Assembly: GCA_024036415.1 (NCBI GenBank)
Contig: JAMWET010004990.1
Span: 65,001-129,000 of the forward strand
Direction: 5' to 3'
Source of the DNA: Prochilodus magdalenae
Lineage: Eukaryota; Chordata; Actinopteri; Characiformes; Prochilodontidae
Length of the DNA: 64,000 bases
Positions within the stretch are counted from its first letter, which is position 1. Each line of letters starts with the position of its first letter. The translations under genes and the position numbers were made by a program. Below are positions 52,500-64,000 of the stretch, piece after piece. Under the pieces are notes generated by a model. The model saw only the letters and a program-made list of their open reading frames with translations, did no database searches and was not told the DNA's origin.

Positions 52500-52760
52500 G
52501 TAGGGCTGTGTGAATGGAGCACCGATAGCAGCTGTGCCTGGACAAGCTTCTGGACGTAGCCACATCAGCGTTCAGACACTGCCTTCATCACTGCCTTGGT
52601 CAGCTGGGCCAGATTCAGTGGACGCCTTCCCTGGCATTTTGCTGGTTGCTCCAGGTAGTTCCCACAGTGGGTTCACATCTGGGTACGGTGCGGCCCAGTC
52701 CAGATGCGTGAATCTTCCCGGATGTCCATCATGCCATTCAGTCACATTTGCACCCCTATG
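52500..52760. mobile_element. Tc1-like remnant
   Basis: CTGGACGTAGCCACATCAGC and GTGGACGCCTTCCCTGGCA match words in 42660-42730 (minus-strand transposase region). Too diverged to translate. Confidence 0.45.
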
Positions 52761-52775
52761 AACGTGGAAACTGTC

Positions 52776-53460
52776 CTCCTTTTCACCTCCATTCATACTC
52801 TATTGTACTCACTCAGGGCACATCTGCGAACTCTAATCCACAACCATACTGACCCACACTCGTCTATGTGTTATTTATTCATCCCTCGCTCCTCCCATAG
52901 ACTCCAATTCATCTTCACCTCCATTCATACTCTATTGTCTCCTATAACCTACAGTCGCCAAACGGGGTGTACTCACTCAGGGCACATCTGCGAACTCTAA
53001 TCCACAACCATACTGACCCACACTCGTCTATGTGTTATTTATTCATCCCTCGCTCCTCCCATAGACTCCCATTCATCTTCACCTCCATTCATACTCTATT
53101 ATCTCCTTTAACCTACAGTCGCCAAACAGGATATACTCAGGGCACATCTGCGAACTCTAATCCACACTCAGGGCACATCTGCGAACTCTAGATCCATTCA
53201 ACCATACTGATCTCCTTTAACCACACAAACGTCTATGATGTTAATTTACTGACCCATCCCTCGCTCCTCCCATAGACTCCCATTCATCTTCACCTCCATT
53301 CATACTCTATTATCTCCTTTAACCTACAGTCGCCAAACAGGATATACTCACTTCGGGGAGATGCCTAAACTCTAATCCACACCCATACTGATCCATGCTC
53401 CTCTATGTGTCGTTTATTCATCCCTCATTCCTCCCATAGACTCCCATTCATTTTTAGCAA
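52776..53460. repeat. 164-bp satellite-like tandem repeat, about four copies
   Basis: GTACTCACTCAGGGCACATC occurs at 52805 and 52969 (164 bp apart). CTCGCTCCTCCCATAGACTC and CACCTCCATTCATACTCTAT recur with the same spacing. Later copies (53130-53460) are rearranged and diverged. Confidence 0.85.
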
Positions 53461-53724
53461 CATGTTAGCAACCAGCTAGCAAGCTGTGCTATCACTCTGC
53501 GTTTTCTTCTGTTCGAGTTTCTCTTCTGTTCGAGTTTCTCTCATATGTATTTGCAATACACTGCATTCAAGAGCACAGTGAGGTTCTTATACCACAGCAG
53601 CTCCTACATATGCTAGACAAGTGCCCCGAGTGACTGGCACCAGGGGACTGGCAGTAGGGAGCGAGGTGGGTGGCAGTTCTAGCACCTCACTATGAGTGTA
53701 CAGAGCAGTACTATGTACTAATGC

Positions 53725-53820
53725 ATAAGACCACATGCAGCACTGCTGACCCAGCACTCACACAACACCACATCAGTGTCCCCGCCGTGCTGAGAAGGAT
53801 CCAGCACCCACATGAACACT
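53725..53820 (-). mobile_element. Diverged fragment of the palindromic element
   Basis: GCAGCACTGCTGACCCAGCA, ACACCACATCAGTGTC and GTGCTGAGAAGGATCCAGCA resemble the right arm at 47115-47220 with many changes. Confidence 0.5.
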
Positions 53821-54289
53821 GTTCGCTTCATGTAACCGTGTGGCTGCATGTGGCTGCGTGTGCCTGCGAACCGTCCCCCGTTTTGAAGTTCTGAAAAACC
53901 CAAACTTTTAGACCCGCGCTGTAAGAAGTGGTGGCGAAGCGTGAGAGCAGCTAGTCCACCCTTCCACAGGCGTTACGGTCCACTTCTTTATCTCCTCTGA
54001 TCGAATGCCCAGGCTAACAAAGAGACTCAGCGTTAATTGCTGCAGCTCTCTGCCAAACAGATCTGCATGTGAAAGGCCTGGCCGTTTCTTCCCTGACTGC
54101 CTCGACTGGGCTAATGCTGTGAGACACAAACACTCGGCTCCCAGAGAAACTCGCCGCCCTCTCGCCGTCCACTCCGCACTACCGGCTGGCGTGTCTGCTC
54201 AGTTCATAGTTTCTGCTGGAGGCAGTCAGATCCAGCCTGACGTAGTGTAGCTCCAGCAGCTTCAGCAAACGTTTACAAAACGTGCAGTT

Positions 54290-55283
54290 AAAATCTATTT
54301 TATCTTGTGATATTAAATAATTAGGACAAATATTCTACACAACATCAGCTATTAAAAATAAAAGTAAATATTTTGGGTTAATAAAGATTTATTTTGAGAT
54401 TCTGTGTCAAAATTTTGAGAGGAAATTCAGTCCTTCATCTTAATTTTGGAATAATCACTAGTTTAGAGAAAATAAGTCTAAATTACATACATATAAGTCA
54501 TAATTTCAAGAAAACTAATATTATTTTGGCATAGTAAGTTTATCATTTGATGGTTAAAAATCATTTGTGATTTCAACACAGTCAAAAGTAAAAAAAAAAA
54601 AAAAAACTTCAAGATTTTAAGAAAATTTAAAAATTGCTTAAAATTAAACATAAAAATAAAAAAATTATATTTTGCAAGTAATTTTTTTAGAAATGTAGTC
54701 ATTATTGTGATATAGTGATGAAGATTGTGAAAATGTAGCAAACATTGTTGAGATTTGAGCTATGAAAATACCAAGTGAGCAATTCATAATATTCACATAA
54801 TAAGTCAGGATTTCTGATAATTAATTTTAATGTGGTCAATATTTAGATTTTTTTTATTATTTCAATATTTCAACATTGGACAGGGAAAATTCAACAGTGA
54901 ATTATTTTTTAGAAAATGAGTTATTGTGAAACAGCAATCAAAAAAACATTTTTGGAGAAAATTAGCAATTTTAAGAAACTATACAATTTTAAATAAACAA
55001 TTCATTAATTAAACAGCGCATCAATATTTTGGACAAAATGTATATTGATATAGCAACATAGCGAAATTGATCAAGATTCTTTATCAAAATGTATTATACA
55101 AAAAAAAAACATCGACATGAAAAACTTCATCTGAGATTAGAGTAATAAACATAATACAGAAAAATACTAATATATTTATATAATATATCAATATAATTTA
55201 AATATTTTAATAGATTGCAAATACTAATGTAAAAATAAAAGTACTGTTCATTCATAATAATAGTGCCAAAAAATCTACAACTA

Positions 55284-55320
<37 letters not shown>

Positions 55321-55370
55321 GCATCTGTAATATTTTTATTACATTGTAATTAAATTAATTTCTCCCCTGA
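54290..55370. repeat. AT-rich degenerate array (block 1)
   Basis: Diverged phrases built from TTTTGAGAAAATTC, AGAAAATGAGTTATTGTGA and CAATTCATAAT recur without a clean period, plus an (AT)n run at about 55288-55316. No gene. Related blocks are at 56580-57360 and 58660-59040. Confidence 0.65.
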
Positions 55371-55680
55371 AGGTGGGTAAACGTGTCAGGGCAGTCCGTG
55401 TTAAGCAGGGCCTGAAAGAGTTAAGTGTTCCCTCCAGAGCTCCGCCCCCCGCCCCAGGCCTCCTGCTACCTGTTTCCCTACAGGGGGAGGGGCTTTTCCT
55501 CGCCCGAACTCCACAGAGCATCCGTACTTTCTCCAAACCGGCCGGATTACGCGCGACTTTCTGGTTCCTGGTTCTAATCCGAGGCTGTGTGGAGTGGAAA
55601 GTGGTCTGGAGGGTCCTCTGAGTTTGCACGGTAGGCTTTTCCCACTTTCCTACTCGGCGGAAGATGGCTTGCAGGTGTGG
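55371..55680. other. GC-rich island in AT-rich intron
   Basis: 55430-55560 is CpG- and GC-rich (GGGGAGGGGC GC-box near 55488) between AT-rich blocks. Frames on both strands overlap (82 and 208 codons) and neither looks like a known protein. It could be an internal promoter of ARHGAP27; I see no supporting exon. Confidence 0.25.
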
Positions 55681-55925
55681 TTGGCTTCTCATTCGAATTT
55701 CCCGTTCCACCTTAAGTGGTGCGCTCCATTTAAGGTGGAATTGGGAATTCGAAGATGAAGTAGTAGGGAACCGCCTGTTTTGATGGAATCTCGATATGGG
55801 ATGAAGGACTGACCCTCTGGAAGGTCTCATGTTTATACAGACACCCGTAAGAACGTGCTGCTGCTGTGATGTTGACTGTTCCTCCATATGGCCTTCCCAG
55901 CCATGCTGGATCCAGACAGCCCATA
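55680..55925 (-). repeat. Inverted copy of a 240-bp repeat containing the short palindrome
   Basis: The reverse complement matches 59235-59455 in order: CATGGCTGGGA, GGAGGAACAG, AAACATGAGACC, TACTTCATCTTC, AATTCCCAATTCCACC. The palindrome (55698-55742) is part of the repeat. Confidence 0.75.
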
Positions 55926-56002
55926 ATCTTATTTGTCTTGCTCTGTGTGCATTGGAGACTTTCACCTACTTGACTTTCTTCACTCCACTAAGAGGAAAGG
56001 TT

Positions 56003-56025
56003 GCCCCCCCCCCCCTCCCCCCCCT
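56003..56025. repeat. C-rich run
   Basis: About 20 cytosines with one T interruption. Confidence 0.9.
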
Positions 56026-56579
56026 CTCTGTACTTGCAGATTAATTCTAGTTGCATAATAATTTGCCACAATATGCAAATATGGAATTTTGCTGGTGTCC
56101 CAACCCTGATTCCGGCTCTGGTAAATCCGAAGAGACCATTTTTCCAGCCTGTATGGAGAAGCCCAGGCCGCCTCTTGTCTGGAAGTCTGCCACAGAAGTT
56201 TTGGTTCCCATGGCCACCAGGCTTCCGAGGGTGGCACGGCCGAGGTGCCATTCAGTTCAGTGGGCACAATGTGCAGAAGTCCCGGATATGTGGGTCAGCT
56301 TATGCTAATGCAAGCTCACGCCATTCCAATGCACTGCCGGACCTGATGTATGCATGTGTGTGGGGCGAGTAGGTCCACTTCTAGGCCTGGATATGGTCCA
56401 GCACTTCCGGGCGGCTTATGGTTATGGAGATATATAGCTTATTGCTATATTAGCATATCCCTTGCAGTATGCAAATTAGCTCTCCAGCTAATATCCAATC
56501 AGATGCTGCTGCTTAATTAAAAGGTTAAAGTAGCTTAATATGAGAATTGCTAGGCTCTTGGGCTCCACCTACAGTTCAC
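56026..56579. other. ARHGAP27 intron, nothing recognised
   Basis: Short overlapping frames on both strands (up to 123 codons) without a recognisable protein. TATTAGCATAT words at the right end. Confidence 0.4.
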
Positions 56580-57360
56580 TTTTAGAAGAAAATTTTGTTA
56601 TTTTAACCTGGTCAAAAATTTGAGAAAATTTTGCAGGATTGGGAGAAATGTTGCAAAATTATACATATAATATTTCAACATAGCAAGTGAATATTTTTAG
56701 AAATGAGTCTTTATCCTAATATGGTGAAAGAAAATAATTTTAAACTGATCATAATTTTGAGAAAATTCAGCAAATATTTGAGAAAGAAAACATTTTCAGA
56801 TTTCAAAATCGCAGGTGAATATTCTTGTAGCCGTCGTTGTTGTGTTATAGTGTTCAAAAGTTTAAGAAAATAATTTATTATTTCAACGTAACAACAAAAG
56901 TTGATCATAAGTTTGAGAAAATTCAGCCAGATTTTAAAATTTTTTTTCAAAATGACAGGAAAGCATTTATTATTTTTACATGGCAACTGAATAATTTATG
57001 GAAAATGAGTCATTATTGTGATACAGCAATCAAAATCTGAGGAGGAAGAAAGGTTATTTTGAGGTGGTCAAAAATTTGAAGAAATTTAACAGAATTATAT
57101 GAAATTACATAACGATGACAAGAAAACATTTTCATATATAACATGCCAAGGGAATATTCTTTTTAAAAAATTAATCTTTATTCTGATAAAACAATCAAAT
57201 TTATAGTAAGTCTTTTGATATTTTAGGAAAGTCAAGGCGATTTTGAGAAAATTAGTAATTTATTTGAAATTTCAAGTTAAAATTTCAAGAAAGCGATTCA
57301 TAATTCTGACACTGTGCATCAATAATTAAAATTACTATTACAGTACTGTCATTATTTTGA
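56580..57360. repeat. AT-rich degenerate array (block 2)
   Basis: Shares phrases with block 1: GAAAATGAGTCATTATTGTG at about 57001, TTTGAGAAAATTCAGC, AGAAAACATTTTCA. Ends at a 34-bp tandem repeat. Confidence 0.65.
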
Positions 57361-57376
57361 GCAGTGAAAAGGGCAA

Positions 57377-57470
57377 GGTACCAAATCAGCTTCCCCTTCC
57401 CCGGGTACCGGGTACCAAATCAGCTTCCCCTTCCCCGGGTACCGGGTACCAAATCAGCTTCCCCTTCAGG
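57377..57470. repeat. 34-bp tandem repeat, three copies
   Basis: GGTACCAAATCAGCTTCCCC starts at 57377, 57411 and 57445; units are joined by TTCCCCGGGTACCG. Confidence 0.95.
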
Positions 57471-58659
57471 AATTCAGGCGTATGGACTCATGCATGATTC
57501 CGGTCTGGTTCCCTGTGCAGATAACTGAGTGTGTATGGGGTTTGCCGGGAAGTCGGAATTCTGCACAACACTGGCAAGGACACCGTCAGTGGAGGAATGA
57601 TGTGGAAGGTGGAGGAACATAGCGAACGTGGAAGGCTGTATCAGGTTTTGGTGTGAGGAGATTTTAGATTCCAGCCTGAACTGGGAAGCGTTTGGCAGAA
57701 ATCCAAGAGACCGATGAGGATACAGCCTACATCACGATGGTACATAAATATCACTGACGGGGATGAACCTCAGATGGTGTCGGATTTTCCTTGACTCCCT
57801 TTACCTCTCTTAGCTCCAGCTTGTAAAAGCCAGTCGGAGAATTTCTCTTGTCTGGTCTTGGTCACTCTCTCTTCTCCTTCTCCAGCGGCAGCATCTCCAT
57901 CCATCTCGTTCCAGACTCTGCCGTGATATCCAGGCTGGGAATACCAAGTTAGCTTCTTCCTATGGCTAGCCAAAAAACCCTAGTTGGTGTGGCATGGTAC
58001 TGTGAAGCGTTCTGCAGGTCTTGTGTCAGCTCATCCGGTGTTACACCGTGCTGTAGCAGGCGTTCCGGGAGTTCACGGAGTGGGAATAACAGAGATGGAA
58101 AAGTGGATAGCTTGGCTGGGCTGGATTAGGCTGGGTCTCTCAGCACAGTGTTCGTGCAGGGCTCACAGGTTCTGCCACTGTTGTTAGATTTTGGGATCAG
58201 ACGGAGCACTTGGATTTAACGAGGGGATTAAAGATGTCGGGGAGAGTGGAACACGGATTTGTGGATGGGGAACAAGAAGGTTCCTTTAGTGTTGGAGACC
58301 CCCGGTCCCCCTCACCACCACCACTGTTGCTGGGATGTGGGATATGTGCGGCAGGTTTGGGAATATAATGACAGCTGTGATGGTTGGATCATATCTAAAC
58401 CTGGACACGCCCACAGAAACATTCCTCTCGGCCTCCTCCCGGAAAGTTGTGGTTTTTGATGATCGGGTGGTGAGCAGGCTGAAGGAGCGCTCCTGTGCTG
58501 GTCATGCCCAGTTATATAATCATAACACATGATTATGCACTGTATGATGCAAATTAGCGGGATGGAGCGGCGCCGTACACAGCTGTAGTGGACCTGAGTA
58601 AACAGCCCGGGGTCAGAATGTACTAGAACCATTCATTCTCTAATGGGCCCATGATAATG
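57471..58659. other. ARHGAP27 intron, nothing recognised
   Basis: Short frames on both strands (up to 106 codons) lack domains. No splice-supported exon seen. Confidence 0.4.
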
Positions 58660-59040
58660 ATGATGATGTGTTCTTATAGATTTTTCTATTTTGGGAAATT
58701 TTGGGAAAATTCTGCAAGATTTTGAGAAACTGCTTCGAAATGACAAGGAAGCATTTTCATATTTCAGCATAGCAGGTTAATGTTCTTTTAGAAAACGAGT
58801 CATTGTTCTGATATAGCTGTACATTTTTTAAGTAAATCATTTTTTATTTTTGTGTGCGTAAAATTCAGCATGATTTTAGGAAAATTTGTCATTTAAATTT
58901 AAATTTTCAAAATTAAACTTATTAAAAAGTCAAATATTCAAGAGAGCAATTCATAATTCTGACATAGTACGTCGAAAACTTTCATCGTTGTTACAGTATT
59001 GTCATTATTTTGACCCAGAAATCCAAAGTTTATGAAAACA
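58660..59040. repeat. AT-rich degenerate array (block 3)
   Basis: Phrases TTTTGGGAAAATTCTGCAAG and AGAAAACGAGTCATTGTTCT match block 2. Both blocks are followed by CCCCTTCAGG, then ACTCAGGCGTAT-like sequence (57464 and 59081), so the flank is shared too. Confidence 0.6.
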
Positions 59041-59224
59041 GTGTGTTATTACAGTCCACATCGTGCATTGTGTCGGCCTCCCCTTCAGGGACTCAGGCGT
59101 ATAGATACTACAGTCAAACCAGCTGTTGTGTTACTGTACCTTTAAGGCTGATATATGTAAATGAGCTCTGTTCTGATTGGCTGCTCCAGGAACCAGGAAA
59201 CGCTGAACACTGCTTATAATTTAA

Positions 59225-59455
59225 TTAGGCTGAAACTCCAGCATGGCTGGGAGGGCTGGATCTGGAGGAACAGCAGCGTGCTATAGTGGGTGTCAGTATA
59301 AATATGAGACCCTCCAGATGGTCAATCCCACATCCAGCTTTCATCATAACAGGCGTTTACCTAGTACTTCATCTTCAAATTCCCAATTCCACCTTAAATA
59401 GAGCACCAGTTCCATTATTTAAGGTGGAATGGGAAATTCCGATGTTGATATGTTA
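59225..59455 (+). repeat. Direct-strand copy of the 240-bp repeat with short palindrome
   Basis: Inverted partner of 55680-55925. Contains the palindrome ATTCCACCTTAAATAGAGCA with its inverted arm ending at 59447. Confidence 0.75.
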
Positions 59456-59911
59456 TTCCGAGTTTGTTAAACTCAGAAACTGCACTACTGACATCACACA
59501 CTCAGAACGTCATGTCACCATGGAGAACCAGAGAGCACCTTCCTCCCTCAGCCTGGGAGTGCACCTGATTATTTAGGACACTGGCGTCTGTGTTTTAATA
59601 GCTGGCATCATTTGCATGTTCTATTGGGGGTCAGTTGGACCCAGATGCAGGCTCAGCACTGGCCCTGAATACTTACCTGTGTGACCATTTAAAACTTTGT
59701 TGACTTTTCGTTTAACAGCAGCAGTTAAAGTTAAACCAGGGAGGTTTTACTCTGTACTTCGGCTTATGGGGATGGATCCGCACGGCTGCTGCTGGGGATC
59801 TCCCATCATGATGAAGCAGACTTTCCAAACATTCTACTGGTAAAAAAAATTAAGATTAAACTCCATTAAAGCATATTTCTAAATGTACTTGTATAGAAAA
59901 AACAGAGTCCA

Positions 59912-60331
59912 TTAAAGGGCCCATGTGGAAAATGGAGCTCACATTTCTGAAACACGAAACACGCCACACACTCTAACCCTAACCCTATAACCATTACTTA
60001 TATATATATATAGCTGCATAAACCATTTAATTTCTGATTCAGTATATATTTTTTTGTGATGTCACAAAAACCCAACTCATTTATATATGTTTGCCTGGTT
60101 TAGCAAACCTTTCCATTCACACTGAAGTTATAAGGAGCCTGGAATACATTCTGAATGAAACTCCATCCAAGGCAACCAATCAGACCAGCGTTCATTAGCA
60201 TATTTTATTATTAAAGGCACCATAAAGAAACCAGACAGTGTTGGAAAATTGCCATTTAAAAATCAGTTATGGTACATAAACCCACAAATGAATGGGGAAT
60301 ACAAGCAAAATGTGCCATACGGGCCCTTTAA
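59912..60331. mobile_element. MITE flanked by TTAA
   Basis: Left end TTAA-AGGGCCCATGTGG; right end complements to TTAA-AGGGCCCGTATGG. Length about 420 bp. TTAA targets are used by piggyBac-type elements, so a non-autonomous piggyBac-like origin is possible. Interior non-coding; includes CTAACCCTAACCCT at 59973-59986. Confidence 0.55.
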
Positions 60332-60929
60332 AGATAAATAAACACAGAACATGCTGAAATCTGTATACGAATGAAGCATCAGATTCTTTAGGAGTGAGCA
60401 GCAGCAGGCTAGTCACTGTTGATTGATCATAGTTACGGCCTAATGACTGACTTTCGGTTAATATTAGAGTTTAATTGAGTCATAGTGAAGTTTTGATCAG
60501 GATGAGTTACAGTAGAGCCGCTCGGTGAGCACGCTCGGACCCACCGGCGTGTTCCAACACAGACGTATTTACAGTGAAGGTTCATGACTCATGGATGACG
60601 TGGTAGGCAAGGCGCATCGTAGAGGAGGAACTGCTGGCGAGATTACGCAACAGCCCCTGTTTAGTTACGGTTTCTGTGATCGAGGGTTGTTTGGTAATTG
60701 CTGATGACTAGTGAAGGAGAAAAGTGATAAAAGTGTGATAAAGAATTTCTGGTGGTGATTCACCATCAGCGCGGCAGTTTAGTCTGGGCTTGATCCACAT
60801 CTGGACACCCGGCCCTTAGGGCGCTGTTCTGCTTCTTGACTATACTTGACTAAACTTGATCTTGGTAATGAAAAGGATGCACTAAAATCAGATCACCTCG
60901 CATGTATAAGGGCGTAGTAACTCCAGGCT

Positions 60930-61340
60930 CCTGCAGGTGGTGCTGCACGAGGATGATGGGGCTGTAAATCCCTGCAGGGTGTGAGTGACAGGATCCATAG
61001 ATTGGGAGGAGGTGCTACAGTGCAGGGAATGTCTCGTTCCATGTGTGGAAAATGGCTCCAGAGCAGATGTTAATGATTGGCTAAAAGGAGGGACTGCATG
61101 TGGGCGTGGCCAAAGACCATAGTGTGAAGGAAGTAGCTGAATCTGCAGGTGTATGGAAGCGTACGGTCATACAAGTCTACCAGCAGTGGATACAATCCCA
61201 GTCTACAGGGAATTCTCCTCAGAACTGAGCCAGGGAAGGCCTCCACCAAATCTGGACCATCTGACCAATTCTTTGATGTGAGAGTGTCTGAACACTGATG
61301 TGGCTACATCCAGAACCTCATCCTGATCCATGCCCAATCC
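60930..61340 (+). mobile_element. Tc1-like transposase helix-turn-helix fragment
   Basis: Plus-strand match to the reverse complement of 42560-42990: GTGGCCAAAGACCATAGTGT, GTAGCTGAATCTGCAGGTGT and CAGCAGTGGATACAATCCCA. A degraded N-terminal transposase region. Confidence 0.7.
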
Positions 61341-61344
61341 AGTC

Positions 61345-62179
61345 CCATCTGTTACTGGTGCTGGTGGAAGTACTACACACTGTTAGGTATGCTCTTGCTG
61401 TAACATGATTTCCCTTGGGTTGTGAACGCCCCTGGTAAACCCAGGACCAAAGACGGCCAGACACATGATGAAGCTCATTCATGCCACACCATACCATGAT
61501 ACAGGGGTCACGATACATTGCACCGTATTGCGATACTATAAGCAGGTGGTATATAATCGTGATTCCAGGGAAACTGTGAGAGCATGAACACTCCTACATA
61601 TACACTACCAGTCAGAAGTGTAGATACGGCTCCTCATAGCAGAGTAAAGGTCATCAAAATATAACACACCACTTACAGAATTATACAGTCCACCTTAAAC
61701 CCGACCGGGAGGCTTCATCGTCTCATCGCGAGAGACGTGAGAGTCTGCGCATCTATAGCTTCTGGGAGCTGGCGTGATGGAAATGCGGCCGAACTGCCCT
61801 GACAGGTAGAGTGGTGGAGCTGTGTATTTTTGGAGGATGTGTTTCACCAGGTGGTAGTGCACGTCGTTTATCTGATCAGCACCTTGACACTGTTATCTGT
61901 CACAGTGAACTGGAATGTGCATGTTTCCTCGGAAATCAGGGATCACAAGGGCATTAGTGAGGTCAGGTACTGGAGGATCAGTTCTAGATCTCTCCCAGAG
62001 CTGGGTAGAGGAGCCTAAGTCAGTACTCTTGTGAAAGGACTGATGTTCCCTGGTAACAACATTCAACATTTTAATATTTTATTACATTTTTTATTTTTTT
62101 TTTAAAATTATAAAAAGTCTTTACTACCTCATAACTCTGTGATGCATTTGTAAGTATATAGGCCGACCTCACTTGTCTT
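61345..62179. other. ARHGAP27 intron, nothing recognised
   Basis: TACACTACCAGTCAGAAGTG at about 61601 resembles a Tc1-type terminus. Otherwise no recognised content; T-rich near 62080-62105. Confidence 0.4.
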
Positions 62180-62530
62180 ATTATTATGATCATCATTATT
62201 ATTACTATTATTATTATCATCATTATTATTACTATTATTATTATTATTAATAAATCAATCAACATTTATTTTTATAGCGCTTTTTACAACAGATGTTGTC
62301 ACAAAGCAGCTTTACAAAGAATCTTTACAAAGAATTATTATTCTTATTATTATTCTTATTATTATTATTATCAATAATAAAATAATAACAATAATAGTAA
62401 TTATAATAATTATATCATCATTATTATTATCATTATTATTATAATAAAAACAACAATAATAATAATAACAATAATAGTAATAATAAAAATTATATTTTTA
62501 TTTATTTATTTATTTATTTATTTTTTATCT
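62180..62530. repeat. (ATT)n-rich low-complexity tract with an embedded repeat
   Basis: Runs of TTATTA and TAATAA interrupted at 62262-62330 by ATTTTTATAGCGCTTTTTAC and CACAAAGCAGCTTTACAAAG, a motif common in fish repeats. Confidence 0.8.
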
Positions 62531-62564
62531 CTTATTATATTTACAATGTGCAATATCCACCAAG

Positions 62565-62745
62565 GCTGCCCCTGACTCTATTTATTCAGATTCATATGTA
62601 TACATACTGTTCTGGTACATATCTAGTACCCTGCTCACTGTTACTGTGTGCTGTTAATAGCTACTCTGTGTAATATGTATGGTACTGGGACACTGCAATT
62701 TTCTTCGGGATCAATAAAGTGTTATCTCTGATCCTAAAATACTGA
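62565..62745 (+). mobile_element. 3' tail of a non-LTR retrotransposon
   Basis: Ends TTCTTCGGGATCAATAAAGT, the 3' end motif of widespread fish LINE/SINE tails. The upstream part (TGTGTAATATGTATGGTACT) is non-coding. Confidence 0.5.
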
Positions 62746-63454
62746 CACCAGTAAAACTACTGTCATATTAAGTAGCCTGAGTAACGGTACAAAAGTACCG
62801 GGCCGATAAAATACTGAAGTACTGAGTAACCTGTAGAACTTCAGTTAACCTTGTAGGAAGTCCATCAGTCAGCATCTATCAGCGCATGAACTGGACAGCT
62901 GGATGTACCGGTTTATTATTATTGTTATTTTGGTCTAAAATTAAACTGATAATACTGGAAAGTCCGAACGGTGACCAATCACAGACCAGCATGATGTCAA
63001 CAACTAAACAGAATAAAACGCAATTAAAGAAAGTACTTAAGTAGTAGTAAAGTATTACCAGCGTTCATCACCATTATGTAATATATAGTTCAACATGTTC
63101 ACATTTGTATTATTTTTAAAAATATATTTTTTAAATTTTATTATATTTTTGAGGCAGGTCTGTGAGGATTTAGGCCTGCAGTTAGCATGATGCTAATTAA
63201 TGAGGTATAGCTATTGTTATTAGCCACATTAGCCTCTTAGCTTCAGGGCTAAACTAAAGAAGCAAACTTCAGATCCCAAACTACACATGTCTCTGCTAAA
63301 TGGCTACATTGTGTAAATTATTAGTTTTTGTCAGTATGTTTTAAAGCTTTAGCATAAAACAGGACGGAAGTTACTCATTAAATTACTCATTAATAGCCTA
63401 AATATAGCCTGTATTATGAGCTAGCCTAGTAGCTCCAGTGCTAAACTGACAGGC

Positions 63455-63863
63455 ACTGTAAAAAGTGCAACCTAAAAAACATTACTCTGATTTTTACAAC
63501 TTAATTATTTTCACTCCACTCAAAAAATGACTTAGATTTAAAGAAGTATTCGTTCATAGTCATTTCTTTAGGTTGAATAAATTAATTAATTAGCTTGTGA
63601 GAAATTAGAGTACATTTTTGGGATTGGACCCACGATGCACTTTTAACCGAGCGGTGTAAGACCATAGGCTACTCTGTTAAAAAGGGTTTCGTTGGTCCAG
63701 CCTAACAAAATTACCTCAGTTTGTTACAAGCGAATGAATCCGGTTTATTCCACCTAAAAAATAAGAATGATTCTTCCAGTCAGAGTCATTTTTTGAGCTC
63801 AGTAAAACAAATTTAATCGTTTTTTAATTTAATTGTTTTTTTTTATGTTGCACTTTTTACAGT
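63455..63863. mobile_element. MITE with ACTGTAAAAAGTGCAAC ends
   Basis: 63455-63471 reads ACTGTAAAAAGTGCAAC and 63847-63863 is its exact reverse complement. The inverted similarity extends a few bases inward (CTAAAAAAC against ATAAAAAAA). About 410 bp, non-coding. Confidence 0.75.
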
Positions 63864-64000
63864 TTAGGCTAGTCCGATGCGATAGCCCTGCGATTAGCAT
63901 GTTGCTAACTGGTGAGGTAAACTGTGGCACTCTTGTACCGCACCAGAAGTAAACTTCACCCACCAAACATCAACGTCTAGTCTACTTAAAGGTGAGGTCG

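Noticed and set aside
55339..55965. 208-codon minus-strand frame
   Set aside because: It runs through the dispersed 240-bp repeat with the palindrome and a GC-rich patch; composition is basic and no domain is seen.
59973..59990. Interstitial telomere (CTAACCCTAACCCT)
   Set aside because: Only about two units, inside a MITE; not evidence of a chromosome end or fusion.

Overview
This window is genomic DNA of a bony fish (teleost). The evidence is: intron-split genes with GT-AG splice sites; an intron-containing five-exon type I interferon of the fish pattern; PLEKHM1 followed by ARHGAP27 on the same strand, as in other vertebrates; and a dense background of Tc1/mariner-like, SINE, LINE and MITE sequence typical of fish. 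The repeats resemble those of catfish- and characin-like lineages, but I cannot fix the species. There is no bacterial, organellar or RNA-gene content that I can support.

Layout. 1-840: nothing firm, possibly the last exon of an upstream gene. 1144-3714 (minus): complete type I interferon, 178 aa in five exons, with a TATA box and an interferon-regulatory element just upstream and AU-rich elements in its 3' UTR. 4000-6500: intergenic, with one CpG-rich spot at 4733-4889 that could be a promoter or first exon. 6540-38825 (plus): complete PLEKHM1. I place a non-coding first exon, then 12 coding exons from ATG 9087 to TAA 37321-37323 (1084 aa), then a 1.5 kb 3' UTR ending near the AATAAA at 38801. 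38830-47490: repeat-rich intergenic DNA with nested DNA transposons, a SINE and a large palindromic element. 47494-48430 (plus): first coding exon of ARHGAP27 (294 codons with the SH3 domain); its other exons lie beyond the window. 48431-64000: ARHGAP27 intron 1, filled with minisatellites, AT-rich arrays, SINE/LINE pieces and MITEs.

The three genes do not form a pathway. The interferon is a secreted antiviral cytokine. PLEKHM1 is a cytosolic Rab7/Arl8/LC3-binding adaptor for fusion of autophagosomes and endosomes with lysosomes. ARHGAP27 is a Rho-family GTPase-activating protein linked to endocytosis. What is unusual is the DNA between the exons. Five separate minisatellite or microsatellite arrays (about 8.5 kb together) sit in PLEKHM1 introns, some against splice sites. 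They create very long false reading frames, including several over 1000 codons. A non-canonical GC-AG intron is required by the PLEKHM1 frame. Several palindromic repeat families recur through the window.
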